From positions 372,001 to 436,000 of the forward strand of contig NZ_BOSJ01000004.1 in assembly GCF_018403285.1 (NCBI RefSeq): a stretch of 64,000 nucleotides of DNA. Direction: 5' to 3'. Shown piece after piece: positions 1 through 8,571 of the stretch. Numbering within the stretch: the stretch's first letter is position 1; the number at the start of each line of letters is the position of its first letter. This stretch comes from Paenibacillus sp. J45TS6. GTDB lineage: Bacteria; Bacillota; Bacilli; Paenibacillales; Paenibacillaceae. Position numbers and translations under genes: made by a program. The notes under the pieces were generated by a model. The model was not told where the DNA came from and searched no databases. It saw only the letters and a program-made list of their open reading frames with translations.

Positions 1-1
1 C

Positions 2-316
2 GTGGATACGATTCAGTTGCTTCAAAGAACGGATCAAACGGTGCTCATGTTACAAGAGCATATCCGGAAGTCAGCTTCTTTCATGGAATCAATGGAAGCG
101 GCGGGAACGGTGATCAGATCGACGACGCAGCAGGTTGATAACATCAGCTCTGCGATCTCCCGTTCTGTTATGCAGCATGTACAGCATGCTCATGAAGAGA
201 ATCAGCAGCGCATGAGTCCATTGTTTCGTTCTCTTGATGCCGGGCTGACCTTATGGTCTACCTGGCAGCGTTTCTCCAAAGCGTCCGGTGAACCGACCCA
301 GGGTGAGAAGGAGTGA
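2..316 (+). CDS. DUF948 (YtxG-like) protein, C-terminal part
   Basis: This is the end of a small protein cut by the left edge of the window. About 104 residues are visible, mostly helix and heptad-like, with the pattern of DUF948 proteins such as B. subtilis YtxG; these usually begin with one membrane helix, which would lie outside the window. The GTG at base 2 is in frame but is probably internal rather than the true start. The next gene encodes a YtxH protein only a few bases downstream, the same order as in the B. subtilis ytxG-ytxH stress operon. The biochemical role of the family is not known. The assignment rests on context as much as on sequence. Confidence 0.65.
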   Translation: MDTIQLLQRTDQTVLMLQEHIRKSASFMESMEAAGTVIRSTTQQVDNISSAISRSVMQHVQHAHEENQQRMSPLFRSLDAGLTLWSTWQRFSKASGEPTQGEKE

Positions 317-323
317 GCTTGAC

Positions 324-677
324 ATGAATGAGAAAAACAAAGGTTTGCTATGGGGAACATTAATTGGAAGTATTGCAGGTTCGATTACTGCGCTGCTCTT
401 CGCGCCTAAAGCAGGAGCAGAACTACGTCAAGATATTTCAGATGGTGCAAAGCTGGTTACAGAGAAAAGTCAAGATTTGGCCACTAAAATTACGGATCAA
501 AGTTCTCAGCTTTCTGCTAAAGTCGTGGAAAAGACGGAAGGAATCATTCAAGAATTCCGTTCGATCGGTAAAACAAAACCAGTGTTCGTAACGGTATCAT
601 CCTTCAGCACGGAAGAAGAGGCAAATATAGAGGAATCTATTCTAGCCGAAATCAAGAAAATTAATGAGAGCAAGTAA
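324..677 (+). CDS. YtxH family membrane-associated protein
   Basis: The protein has 117 residues. Its N-terminal glycine-rich hydrophobic segment (residues about 6-24) runs into the FAPKAG motif that marks YtxH proteins, followed by a long amphipathic helical tail. The start chosen is ATG 324, ten bases after GAAGGAG at 307-313; a GTG at 288 lies inside the upstream gene and lacks such a site. YtxH proteins are small general-stress proteins of Bacillales, probably membrane-attached, with no defined activity. The gene follows the YtxG-like gene almost directly, so the two are probably co-transcribed up to the terminator near 727-786. Confidence 0.9.
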   Translation: MNEKNKGLLWGTLIGSIAGSITALLFAPKAGAELRQDISDGAKLVTEKSQDLATKITDQSSQLSAKVVEKTEGIIQEFRSIGKTKPVFVTVSSFSTEEEANIEESILAEIKKINESK

Positions 678-726
678 TTAATAATTTAGGGTTCCATCAG
701 AATCTATGATTCAGCTGCGTAGCTGA

Positions 727-787
727 AAAAAGGTCTGTGACTTCTTCCTGCTGTTCCTTACAGCAGTTGAAGTCAGGCCTTTTTGTA
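727..787 (+). terminator. Intrinsic terminator after ytxH-like gene
   Basis: A long imperfect stem pairs AAAGGTCTGTGACTTCTTCC... (from 727) with ...TTGAAGTCAGGCCTTTTT, including a CTGCTG/CAGCAG inner helix around a short loop. It ends in a T run, so it should stop transcription of the ytxG-ytxH unit. Confidence 0.85.
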
Positions 788-906
788 CTGTGGAATTGTT
801 GAAGGCTTGTGTGAAATGGAGTAAGATGTAGGTACCTTTTTGCCGAATCAATCATAATGTAAAGGTGAAAAGAAGGGAAATTATTGAAGAAGGAAGCGGT
901 GTGTTC

Positions 907-1716
907 GTGCAACAAGCTATTGCTATATTAGACTCTGGTGTTGGAGGATTGACCGTTGCCAAAGAAATTATGCGTCAACTCCCTCGGGAAAAAGTGATTT
1001 ATTTTGGAGACACTGCCCGTACACCATACGGACCCCGTTCGTCCGAAGAAGTAATACATTTTACAGAACAGATTGTTGATTTTTTGGTTCAGTTTGACCC
1101 AAAAGTGATTGTGATTGCATGTAATACAGCTACAGCTGCTGCCCTTGAGCATATTAAGAGAAAAGTAGATATTCCGGTTATTGGTGTCATTCATCCTGGG
1201 GCTCGTGCAGCGATTAGCGCTACAAAGACAGCGAACATTGGTGTAATTGGCACGGTAGGTACGATTAACAGCGGGGCTTACACCGAAGCATTGAAACAGT
1301 TATCTCCTTATGTTCATGTGGAAAGCTTAGCTTGTCCTGCCCTTGTTCCACTTGTGGAACAAGGGGATTTTCGCTCGGAACATGCAAAAAACACGGTAGA
1401 AACTTCACTATCACGAATGAAGGAATTCCCTATAGATACACTCATTCTGGGATGTACGCATTATCCATTTTTGACGGATTGTATTAAAGAAGTTATGGGG
1501 CCGAGCGTGAAGCTGATTAGCTCAGCAGATGAAACTGCGAGAGAAACCAGCACTATTTTATATGATAAACGCAAGCTTGCTACGATAGAGGATACACCGG
1601 TTCACCAGTTTTTCTGCAGCGGAGATCCAGAGATGTTCCAAAGCATAGCCCGTTCTTGGCTAGGGGAACAGATTAAGAATACTCCTGTTGTATGGCAAGT
1701 ATCCAAAATGCTGTAA
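907..1716 (+). CDS. racE: Glutamate racemase
   Basis: The product interconverts L- and D-glutamate in the cytoplasm and supplies D-glutamate for peptidoglycan. The 269-residue sequence opens with the family motif DSGVGGLTV (residues 9-17). Both catalytic cysteines are present, C72 in ACNTATA and C183 in GCTHYP, and length is normal for the Asp/Glu racemase family. I chose GTG 907, ten bases after AAGGAAG at 890-896; a longer reading from GTG 865 would add 14 residues that lack family similarity. The gene stands alone between two terminators. An M14 peptidase of the type that cuts gamma-D-glutamyl bonds follows, so cell-wall functions sit side by side. Confidence 0.96.
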   Translation: MQQAIAILDSGVGGLTVAKEIMRQLPREKVIYFGDTARTPYGPRSSEEVIHFTEQIVDFLVQFDPKVIVIACNTATAAALEHIKRKVDIPVIGVIHPGARAAISATKTANIGVIGTVGTINSGAYTEALKQLSPYVHVESLACPALVPLVEQGDFRSEHAKNTVETSLSRMKEFPIDTLILGCTHYPFLTDCIKEVMGPSVKLISSADETARETSTILYDKRKLATIEDTPVHQFFCSGDPEMFQSIARSWLGEQIKNTPVVWQVSKML

Positions 1717-1738
1717 CTATAACTTCATTCCATTCGTA

Positions 1739-1791
1739 TAAAAAAGCAACCTCTAGTCTGATTTTCATTCGGGCTTAGGTTGCTTTTTTGT
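1739..1791 (+). terminator. Intrinsic terminator after racE
   Basis: AAAAAAGCAACCT pairs with AGGTTGCTTTTTT across a loop of about 24 bases, with T runs on both strands. It closes the racemase transcript. Confidence 0.85.
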
Positions 1792-1895
1792 GGTTTGTGG
1801 TCATGACTTTGATATAGATGATTATCACGGCGGACAAAGTCATATGCATATACTGCGGTAACATACGTTTTCGTTTTCTCATAGGAGGGATAAGG

Positions 1896-2795
1896 ATGGA
1901 ACGGTATGGATATCGGGAATTATTACATGACCTGGATGAAATCTGCTCGGGCAATCCTGGGATAAGATACGGTGTAATCGGAAAAAGCGTGATGGGGAAA
2001 GATATCCCCTATATTGCCATAGGGAGGGGGGAAACCCACCTTCATGTCAATGCAGGGATGCATGCAAATGAATGGCTGAATGTTCCGTGTCTGATGTTTT
2101 TTGTGAAAAACTATATCAAAGCATTGAATGAAAGAACAACATTTCATGGCCATCCGCCCGAACTTTGGTTTGAAGAAATTACATTGTGGGTACTACCTAT
2201 GTTAAACCCAGATGGGATTGAGCTCGTACTGAGTGGACCTCAGGAAGATCATCCTTGGAAGAAGGAATTACTGGAGTTAAATGGGGGAGACACCAATTTT
2301 TCAAACTGGAAAGCCAACATTCGCGGTGTAGATTTAAACGACCAGTTTCCCGCCTTCTGGCAGGAGGAGGCAAGCCGGCGAGAGAAAACCGGGCCGGGTC
2401 CAAGAGATTTTGGGGGGGAGAGCCCCTTGTCCGAACCTGAATCTATTGCTTTGGCAAGCTTCACGAAAGAAAGAAAGTTTGATGCGGTCATTGCTCTTCA
2501 CAGCCAGGGTCAAGAAGTATACTGGAATTATCGTAATGCGGAACCTGCATATAGTGAGAACTGGGCTGTACAACTGGCTGATGCTGCCGGGTACAAAGCG
2601 GTGAAACTTTTCGGAAGTGACGCAGGATATAAAGACTGGTTTATTCTTGAGTTTAGAAGACCAGGATTTACGGTGGAAACAGGACTTGGTGTGAATCCGC
2701 TGCCCGTATCACAGTACGATACAATTGCTCAGGAAGTGGAGCGGATCATGGTGACGGCAATGATGCTGGTGAGTGCAAAACAAAACGGTGAATAG
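1896..2795 (+). CDS. M14 family zinc peptidase, probable gamma-D-glutamyl-diamino acid endopeptidase
   Basis: The 299-residue protein is a single M14 carboxypeptidase-like domain. The first two zinc ligands lie in HANEW (residues about 56-60), the third histidine in ALHSQG and the probable catalytic glutamate in FTVETG near residue 260. It resembles B. subtilis YqgT and the gamma-D-glutamyl-L-diamino acid endopeptidase I group, which cut stem peptides of peptidoglycan between D-Glu and diaminopimelate. No signal peptide is visible, which suggests a cytoplasmic role in wall-peptide recycling. ATG 1896 follows AGGAGG closely, so the in-frame ATG at 1818 is not used. Substrate is inferred from family only. 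Confidence 0.85.
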   Translation: MERYGYRELLHDLDEICSGNPGIRYGVIGKSVMGKDIPYIAIGRGETHLHVNAGMHANEWLNVPCLMFFVKNYIKALNERTTFHGHPPELWFEEITLWVLPMLNPDGIELVLSGPQEDHPWKKELLELNGGDTNFSNWKANIRGVDLNDQFPAFWQEEASRREKTGPGPRDFGGESPLSEPESIALASFTKERKFDAVIALHSQGQEVYWNYRNAEPAYSENWAVQLADAAGYKAVKLFGSDAGYKDWFILEFRRPGFTVETGLGVNPLPVSQYDTIAQEVERIMVTAMMLVSAKQNGE

Positions 2796-2886
2796 GATGA
2801 AGAAGGCGCAGGAGGGAAATGATACATGCCCTCCGTATGCCTTCATTATGGTATGATAATCATATTCTGAACTTAGGAAGGAGTAC

Positions 2887-3156
2887 ATGACAATGAAATG
2901 GAGAAGGTTATTTTCATTAAACAGATGGTCCCATATTATTAGACGTTTACCTGCATTGCTCACTTCTTCTAAGGTGTCGATGTTTGATAAAATGTTATTT
3001 CTTGTTCCTGCTCTTTTATACTGGATTCTACCAGATGTGCTACCGTTCATGCCCATTGATGATATCGGAGTGACGATGCTGCTAATGAACTGGTTCGTGA
3101 CAAGAGCGGAGCGTAAATATTCAATTAATGCTCCTAGTGATCTAAGTAATCGGTAA
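2887..3156 (+). CDS. Small DUF1232-like membrane protein
   Basis: The protein has 89 residues: a basic N-terminal half (many R, K, W) followed by a hydrophobic stretch with LPDVLPFMPIDDIGV, close to the DUF1232 (YkvA) motif in which a helix is followed by P-x-D-xx-P and a DD pair. It probably associates with the membrane. AGGAAGGAG lies just before ATG 2887; ATG 2893 is an equally possible start. No function is known for the family, and no neighbour suggests one. I take it to be real because of the ribosome binding site and the motif. Confidence 0.75.
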   Translation: MTMKWRRLFSLNRWSHIIRRLPALLTSSKVSMFDKMLFLVPALLYWILPDVLPFMPIDDIGVTMLLMNWFVTRAERKYSINAPSDLSNR

Positions 3157-3293
3157 AAATGAGAGGTTATTCCTTGCGATTTAAGCTGTTCTTGATTAAA
3201 ATATAATGTATTGTCAATGGACAGGCTTATAATCTTCACAATAAATGCCTGAAGCACTGATCACTATTTATAGATTCTAGGAGATGAATATAC

Positions 3294-3596
3294 ATGAAAG
3301 TAAAGATCACTCGTAACGCAGCGAAAGTATTGAAGCGCGAACTGGACTTGCCTGAGAATGAAGGGAAATTGGTACGCGTTCTGATTACGCTGGATCATGG
3401 CGATCACGTGCATTATGGTATTGATTTTGATACACAAAAAGAAAATGATGAATTGGTTTCCACAGATAAAGAAATTGATGTTTTGCTTGAAAAAGGAAAA
3501 CCAATGCTTGAAAATATTAAAGTGGACTACCTTTACTTTCCAAGAGAAGGTTTTGTAATTACAGACCCTTCACAAGGGAACAATATTAATCATTAA
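3294..3596 (+). CDS. HesB/IscA-like fold protein without cysteines
   Basis: The 100-residue protein matches the overall pattern of HesB/IscA-type iron-sulfur proteins: an N-terminal K-ITRNAAKVLK helix, a central beta region (VRVLITLDHGDHVHYGIDFD) and a C-terminal beta strand. True A-type carriers use three cysteines, one mid-protein and a C-x-C near the end. This sequence has none, so classic Fe-S scaffolding is unlikely. Cysteine-free members of this fold, such as B. subtilis YneR, are known but uncharacterised. It sits 28 bases upstream of a cysteine-rich DUF1450 gene, with which it may be co-transcribed. Confidence 0.8.
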   Translation: MKVKITRNAAKVLKRELDLPENEGKLVRVLITLDHGDHVHYGIDFDTQKENDELVSTDKEIDVLLEKGKPMLENIKVDYLYFPREGFVITDPSQGNNINH

Positions 3597-3624
3597 GCCT
3601 TTGGTGAAAGAAGAAGGGGAATAA

Positions 3625-3849
3625 ATGGCTAACGATATTAGAGTATGTGAAAAATGTAAGCACATCAAACTAAAAAGTATGGTTTCGAAACTACAGAAGA
3701 TGGCTCCTGATGCCGAAATTAAGATCGGATGTAAATCTTACTGTGGCCCATGCGGTAAACGTGCATTTGTATATATCAATGGACGATATATCAGTGCCCC
3801 TACCGAAGATGAAGTACTTGCGAAAGCAGCTCCATTTATAAAAAAATAA
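3625..3849 (+). CDS. DUF1450 (YuzB-like) cysteine-rich small protein
   Basis: The 74-residue protein carries C-x-x-C near the N terminus (VCEKCK) and a second cluster GCKSYCGPCGK in the middle, the arrangement of DUF1450/YuzB proteins of Firmicutes. The five cysteines could bind a metal or an Fe-S centre, but no activity has been shown for the family. AGAAGGGG precedes the ATG by about six bases. The close upstream neighbour is a cysteine-free IscA-like protein; the pairing is suggestive, not proof of a shared role. Confidence 0.85.
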   Translation: MANDIRVCEKCKHIKLKSMVSKLQKMAPDAEIKIGCKSYCGPCGKRAFVYINGRYISAPTEDEVLAKAAPFIKK

Positions 3850-3930
3850 AGACCACTGCATAACCTCCCTAATTTCAAACCATGCTAAGATTGTAGCAGG
3901 ATTTTGAGAGAAGGAGAGTGGTTTTCAAAA

Positions 3931-4197
3931 ATGAAGCACGATCATTCCAGTTTGCAATCTTCCACTTTGGTTGCCCAGGCTTCGAGTTCCGTTAAGAAAC
4001 TGCACCATGCAGTAACTGCGGCGGTATCTCAGCCTACAGAAGAGCTCATACAGCAGGCACAGAATCGATTGGTTCGTACCGAGAATGCTGTCAGAGCGGC
4101 TGAGCAGCAAACCACATATAGCGGAGTAGAATTTGCACAGGAGATTCTCTCAGAAGAGAAAGAACGTCTTTCATCCCTGAATGTGAGCAAAAAGTAA
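3931..4197 (+). CDS. Small helical protein, possibly DUF2524 (YtzC-like)
   Basis: This 88-residue protein is predicted to be almost all helix, with charged, glutamine-rich heptads and no membrane segment. The C-terminal half (RTENAVRAAEQQ ... YSGVEFAQ) resembles B. subtilis YtzC (DUF2524), but the match is weak and made by eye. The start used is ATG 3931, 14 bases after AAGGAGAG; a TTG at 3904 would add nine residues but lies upstream of the ribosome binding site. It is followed by a strong terminator. Function is unknown. Confidence 0.65.
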   Translation: MKHDHSSLQSSTLVAQASSSVKKLHHAVTAAVSQPTEELIQQAQNRLVRTENAVRAAEQQTTYSGVEFAQEILSEEKERLSSLNVSKK

Positions 4198-4235
4198 ATA
4201 TTCAGTGAGCAACGGCTTTATCACCCTGCACACCC

Positions 4236-4275
4236 AAAAAACCTGTCCGCACGAAGTGCGAACAGGTTTTTTTGT
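4236..4275. terminator. Bidirectional terminator between convergent genes
   Basis: AAAAAACCTGTCCGCAC pairs with GTGCGAACAGGTTTTTTT around a GAA loop. With T runs in both directions it serves both the small helical gene (plus) and the LTA-synthase-like gene (minus). Confidence 0.9.
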
Positions 4276-4286
4276 GTGTAGAAACA

Positions 4287-6284
4287 TCACTCTTTAGCAC
4301 GAAGCTTATGGATTAAGTTGTGTGTAATAAGCCGATCGGAAATGGATAATTCTAATTTGCTTTTTTCGTAAGACGGTTTGCACGCATGGATATCGGTTTG
4401 TTCACCTGCGGGCATTTCATAACATGATCCATTTTCGAACAGACGGTCTTCCGAAGGAATATATACAAGATCACTGTTTGCGAAAGCGCCAGTACGAAGT
4501 ACAGTCATCCGCTTGGAGGTACTCAGTAAATCCGATCCCATAAGGTAATTATCTTCGGTAGAGATGCCGAGCAGATGTAGAACAGTAGGGGCTATATCAA
4601 TTTGTCCGGCAGGTTCAAGATATATTCCCGCTTTGTCTCCATCCGGAAGGTGCATGAGTAAGGGAACCTGGTTCATCATTTGATGCATCTCAAGATCGCT
4701 GAGTGATGTACCGAGAAACGTTTCATAATCTTCTTTTTCCTTGATGGAACTGTCATGGTCTCCATAGACGAGAAGCAGGGTGTCATCCCATAGTCCTTCT
4801 TTTTTTAATTGTTCCACAAGTTCTCCGAGCGCTGCATCCGCATAATGAATGGATTGTAAGTAATCAGCCAACATTGTTTTACCAAGAGAGCCGGTGTTTA
4901 GTTCTTGTAGAGAAGCAGGCATGACATAAGGATGGTGACTGGTGAGTGTAATCATAAAAGAATAGAACGGAGCCGGATTTTTCGCTTGTTCTTCCGTTAT
5001 ATAATTGACAGATTGTTTGAAAAAGGATTTGTCACCCAGCGACCAGCCTACGGCTTCGTCCATAATATAGTTATTTCGGTTTATAAATTCATCGTAGCCC
5101 ATGTTTTTATACATCGTATACCGGTTCCAAAAACTGCTCTCATAGGCATGGAAAGCGGCTGTATGGTATCCTTCGCTGCCCAGGATCGATGAGAGAGAGT
5201 CATATTCGTGATCCGGGTATCTAACAAAAACAGAACCCGTAGGGAGAGGATGCAGCGATATATTTGTCAGAAAATCGGCATCTGAAGTTCTTCCCTGGCC
5301 AGTTTGATGATAGAAATTTTCGAAGTAAAGGCTCTCCTTCATTAATTTGTTAAAGTGAGGTGTGATTTCTTCTCCGCCGATTTCTTTGCCAATCACAAAG
5401 TTCATGAAAGCTTCCACTTGAACAATAATTACATTCTTTCCTTTATATTTCCCAAAAGTCTCGGCCTGGGCGGCTTTTCTTGCTTCTTCTTGTTTTTCAG
5501 AAAAATAAGCAACGGTTTCTTCGAGGTCCTCGTCAGAGATCGCTGCCCGACTGTTCATACGTTCTTTGTTATAGCGATAAACATCATAGCCGTGGAAAGC
5601 AAGCAAACCCGTGACATTATAAAGAGTCATATTCCACCAGTTTCCTTCAAAAAGTCCTGCAGCCCAAGTTTTGCTGGAATGCTGAATAGGACCAACTGTG
5701 AGTATGGTGCCAAGAACGAAAGCGAGCACTCCGCTTACGAGTCTGCTTCGCAAAGAAGCTTGCTGATCTGCTCTTTGTTTTTGTACAGAATGGAGAGAAC
5801 TGCGGTTTCTCCTGCTTCTTCGATATAAATGTATTACATAAAGCAGCCCAAATATAGCTAACAAGATAAGATCTACAAAGAACCATAGATCACTACTGTA
5901 AATTAGAGAACGAATACTATCTCCGAGTGAACCGACTTGTCCTGTCTGAAGCAATACCGGAACGGTTATAAAATCGCCGAAATAACGATAATAGACAAGA
6001 TCTGCATAGATGACTCCCGTTAGAAGGAGATTTAATAACGACAAAGTGATGATCCGGATTCGTACGGGCAGTAGCAATACCCAAAATGAAACGATGAGTA
6101 AGGAACCAACAGCGATGACATAATCAATCCGGCTCATATCTATATTTCTTGCGTTCAGTTCATCATGAAAATATCCGAGCTTTAGAATCATGATGATCAG
6201 AAATAGAAGATAAGGAAGATAACTTCTGAGCCAGGTGAACTTTTTGCGATGTGAAACGAGTATGGGGTTTGAGATGTTAGGCAA
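4287..6284 (-). CDS. LTA synthase family sulfatase-fold membrane protein
   Basis: The 665-residue protein has about five N-terminal membrane helices (first 210 residues), a linker, and an extracellular alkaline-phosphatase-superfamily domain. The metal-binding glutamate appears in VQVEAF, the catalytic threonine in GRTSDADF (near residue 333) and a metal site in GDHD (near residue 508), as in LtaS. Proteins of this family transfer glycerol-phosphate from phosphatidylglycerol to build lipoteichoic acid, or act as primases or phosphoglycerol transferases; which of these applies cannot be told here. I chose TTG 6284, six bases after GGAGGT. A longer frame reaches 6446, but a TATAAT box at 6344-6339 and the neighbour's terminator lie inside it. 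Confidence 0.88.
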   Translation of the reverse strand: MPNISNPILVSHRKKFTWLRSYLPYLLFLIIMILKLGYFHDELNARNIDMSRIDYVIAVGSLLIVSFWVLLLPVRIRIITLSLLNLLLTGVIYADLVYYRYFGDFITVPVLLQTGQVGSLGDSIRSLIYSSDLWFFVDLILLAIFGLLYVIHLYRRSRRNRSSLHSVQKQRADQQASLRSRLVSGVLAFVLGTILTVGPIQHSSKTWAAGLFEGNWWNMTLYNVTGLLAFHGYDVYRYNKERMNSRAAISDEDLEETVAYFSEKQEEARKAAQAETFGKYKGKNVIIVQVEAFMNFVIGKEIGGEEITPHFNKLMKESLYFENFYHQTGQGRTSDADFLTNISLHPLPTGSVFVRYPDHEYDSLSSILGSEGYHTAAFHAYESSFWNRYTMYKNMGYDEFINRNNYIMDEAVGWSLGDKSFFKQSVNYITEEQAKNPAPFYSFMITLTSHHPYVMPASLQELNTGSLGKTMLADYLQSIHYADAALGELVEQLKKEGLWDDTLLLVYGDHDSSIKEKEDYETFLGTSLSDLEMHQMMNQVPLLMHLPDGDKAGIYLEPAGQIDIAPTVLHLLGISTEDNYLMGSDLLSTSKRMTVLRTGAFANSDLVYIPSEDRLFENGSCYEMPAGEQTDIHACKPSYEKSKLELSISDRLITHNLIHKLRAKE

Positions 6285-6338
6285 TAGGTAACCTCCAAGT
6301 GAGCCTTTTTCAGATTGAGATATTGATTTTCCTGTCTT

Positions 6339-6344
6339 ATTATA
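6339..6344 (-). promoter_or_regulatory. Probable -10 box of the LTA-synthase-like gene
   Basis: On the minus strand the bases read TATAAT, about 55 bases before the TTG start at 6284. The matching -35 is weak (TTTATT at 17 bases), while a better TTGACG lies 23 bases away. Transcription from here would exclude the longer N-terminal reading. Confidence 0.45.
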
Positions 6345-6429
6345 TCGCCTTAAGCCAGAGTAATAAACGTCAAGGTTTGCAAAAGAAAAGATATCGCTTT
6401 GTAATAACGATTTACTAAGGGGAAAATAA

Positions 6430-6466
6430 AAAAGAGGGGTAAACAATACGTTTACTCCCTCTTTGT
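6430..6466 (-). terminator. Intrinsic terminator of the RNA methyltransferase gene
   Basis: Read on the minus strand, AAAGAGGGAGTAAAC pairs with GTTTACCCCTCTTTTTT around GTATT, directly after the stop codon at 6470. Confidence 0.9.
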
Positions 6467-6469
6467 GTA

Positions 6470-7615
6470 TTACGACCGATCGGGTCTTGGTGGCAATGGT
6501 CCCAAAAATTGATAAAACTGAGTTTCAATACGTCCATTGTACAATTTTCTGCGTTTGTCTGCTTTTTGATTGAAATGTTTTTCGAATGATGTAGTGGAGG
6601 TGATGGCAAAGAAAGACCATGTTGGTACTTCTGCAGCAACTCTCCCTAAGGAGTAGATCAGTCTTTCAATTTCCGTTTGCTCACCGATCCGTTCCCCGTA
6701 AGGTGGGTTTGTAATCAGACATCCATAATCGCCTTTTAGGCGTACACGGGAAACAGGAAGAACATCAAGTTTAATCTCCTTCGCAAAACCGGCGCTTCTG
6801 ACGGCAGCTTCTGCGACTTCAATAGCTTGCGGGTCAATATCACTGCCAGCGATTTGAAGCGGTACATCGTCTTTCACGAGATCGAAGGCTTCTTCTCGTG
6901 CTTGGTTCCACACTTCAGTAGGAACAATCGGCCAATGCTCAGCACTGAACGAGCGGCGCAGACCAGGAGCAATGTTCCAACCAATCATTGCAGCTTCAAC
7001 CAGCAGGGTTCCAGAACCGCAGAACGGGTCATAAAACGGGCGATGCGGGCCCCATCTGCTCAGTTGAATAAGAGCAGCTGCCAGTGTTTCTTTCAGTGGA
7101 GCCTCGGTTACGAGTTTACGGTAACCACGTTTATGAAGGCCAGTTCCGCTGGTATCGATCGTCAGCATAGCTATATCATTGAGCAAATGGACTTCGATGA
7201 CGAGACGTGGGCCATCTTCCGGAAACCATTCCGTATGATAAGTCTGCTTTAGTTTTTCTACAATGGCTTTTTTGACAATCCCTTGGCAAGCGGGAACACT
7301 GGATAATTGCGATTTATGGGAACGTCCTTGGACTGGGAATTCACCATCCGCAGGTATCCAGTCTTGCCAAGGCAGAGCTTTTGTTCCTTCAAATAGTTCA
7401 TCAAACGTAGTAGCTTTGAATTCACCCATTTTAATCAGGATCCGGTCGGCACTGCGCAGCCAAAGATTACATCTGGCAATATCAATAAAATCACCGGAGA
7501 ACATTACCCGCCCATTTTGGGTGGTTACATCGGTATAGCCAAGCAGTTTCAATTCTCTTGAAACGACGGCTTCTGTCCCCATTGGGGTCGTTGCAATTAA
7601 TTGCAAAGGTTGCAT
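6470..7615 (-). CDS. ypsC: THUMP-domain 23S rRNA guanine-N2 methyltransferase (YpsC/RlmL-like)
   Basis: The 381-residue protein has an N-terminal ferredoxin-like and THUMP region (about 1-160) and a C-terminal Rossmann methyltransferase. The SAM loop is DPFCGSGTLLVEAA (residues about 196-209) and the catalytic N-x-x-Y motif is NPPYGERIGE, the signature of N2-guanine methyltransferases. Family members such as the N-terminal half of E. coli RlmL methylate 23S rRNA at G2445; B. subtilis YpsC is the Firmicutes counterpart. The gene is a single-gene unit ended by the terminator at 6430-6466. No strong Shine-Dalgarno precedes ATG 7615, only TGGAG about 15 bases away. Confidence 0.92.
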   Translation of the reverse strand: MQPLQLIATTPMGTEAVVSRELKLLGYTDVTTQNGRVMFSGDFIDIARCNLWLRSADRILIKMGEFKATTFDELFEGTKALPWQDWIPADGEFPVQGRSHKSQLSSVPACQGIVKKAIVEKLKQTYHTEWFPEDGPRLVIEVHLLNDIAMLTIDTSGTGLHKRGYRKLVTEAPLKETLAAALIQLSRWGPHRPFYDPFCGSGTLLVEAAMIGWNIAPGLRRSFSAEHWPIVPTEVWNQAREEAFDLVKDDVPLQIAGSDIDPQAIEVAEAAVRSAGFAKEIKLDVLPVSRVRLKGDYGCLITNPPYGERIGEQTEIERLIYSLGRVAAEVPTWSFFAITSTTSFEKHFNQKADKRRKLYNGRIETQFYQFLGPLPPRPDRS

Positions 7616-7837
7616 AAAGAAACGTCAACTCCATCTTGGTCATCACTGCTGCTTATGAATGAAGCGGCAGGATTACCTTTCTTATATTTTCTTATATTTG
7701 AGTGTGTTCTTGCCTGATTGAATCAGGACCAGTACAATGATATACGCACCTTTCGTCTTTCGTCTAGAGTAGACAAAAACAAGGGTATATAAAACAAACA
7801 TTTATTATAGAACAATTATGTCCATAAGGAAAGTAGA

Positions 7838-8491
7838 ATGAAGGAGGAATTGAGTGAAGTGAATATTCATCCAGACGATTATGTAAATGATTTATATGAG
7901 GAAGATCCGCTCTTGGCTGAAGTCATCCAGACGATTAAGGAAAAAGGGATGCCAGAAGTATCTGTTGCCCCTGCCTATGGCCGATTATTAACGTTTCTCG
8001 TACAAACATCGGGAGCCAAAAAAGTGCTCGAAATCGGGGCTCTAGGTGGTTACAGCGGCATCTGTTTATCTCGAGGAATGTCTGAAGAAGGAAGACTTAC
8101 CTCCCTGGAACTTAAAGAAGAATATGCAGCACTTGCACATGCCCATCTGACAAAGGCAGGGTACGGGGAGAAAGTGGAATACAAAATTGGACCTGCGGCA
8201 GACAGTCTGGAGGAGCTTAAAAAAGAAGGTAAGAAATTTGATTTCTTTTTTATAGATGCAGATAAAGAAAATTATCCCGTATATCTTGAATACGCGATAC
8301 AGCTAGCAAATCCGGGAGCTATTATTGCGGGGGATAATTGTTTCTTGCGCGGCAGAACACTGAACACAGAGAAAAATGGGCCTTCCGTTCAAGCCGTTCG
8401 TAAATTTAATGAAAGCATTGCTACCGATGAACGCCTGATGAGTACCATGCTTCCTGCATATGATGGACTTGCGCTGGCGATTGTGAAATAG
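7838..8491 (+). CDS. O-methyltransferase, class I SAM-dependent (family 3)
   Basis: The 217-residue protein has the family-3 O-methyltransferase pattern: an N-terminal helical lid, SAM motif VLEIGALGGYSG (near 62-73), the acidic strand-2 end SLE, and the metal site DADKENY with GDNCFLRG downstream. Relatives include caffeoyl-CoA O-methyltransferases of plants and bacterial TrmR, which makes mcmo5U in tRNA in B. subtilis. Which substrate applies cannot be read from the sequence. It is transcribed divergently from the THUMP methyltransferase across 222 bases and closed by its own terminator. Confidence 0.9.
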   Translation: MKEELSEVNIHPDDYVNDLYEEDPLLAEVIQTIKEKGMPEVSVAPAYGRLLTFLVQTSGAKKVLEIGALGGYSGICLSRGMSEEGRLTSLELKEEYAALAHAHLTKAGYGEKVEYKIGPAADSLEELKKEGKKFDFFFIDADKENYPVYLEYAIQLANPGAIIAGDNCFLRGRTLNTEKNGPSVQAVRKFNESIATDERLMSTMLPAYDGLALAIVK

Positions 8492-8530
8492 AGTGTCATG
8501 CGTACTATAGAAAAGTAATAAGTTAAACCT

Positions 8531-8571
8531 TTAACATGCTCTAGAAGGAATGATTAGAGCATGTTTTTTTA
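8531..8571 (+). terminator. Intrinsic terminator after O-methyltransferase gene
   Basis: AACATGCTCTA pairs with TAGAGCATGTT around GAAGGAATGAT and is followed by seven T residues. Confidence 0.9.

Noticed and set aside
2709-3257. Open frame of 182 codons on the minus strand
   Set aside because: It overlaps the end of the M14 peptidase gene and all of the DUF1232-like gene, which has a good ribosome binding site; the minus-strand product has no family features.
5355-5828. Open frame of 157 codons inside the LTA-synthase-like gene
   Set aside because: It is antisense to conserved sulfatase and membrane segments, lacks a ribosome binding site and has low-complexity Phe/Ser runs typical of a shadow frame.
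6285-6446. N-terminal extension of 54 residues on the LTA-synthase-like protein
   Set aside because: A TATAAT element and the ribosome binding site for TTG 6284 lie within it, and the terminator of the upstream gene ends at its edge.
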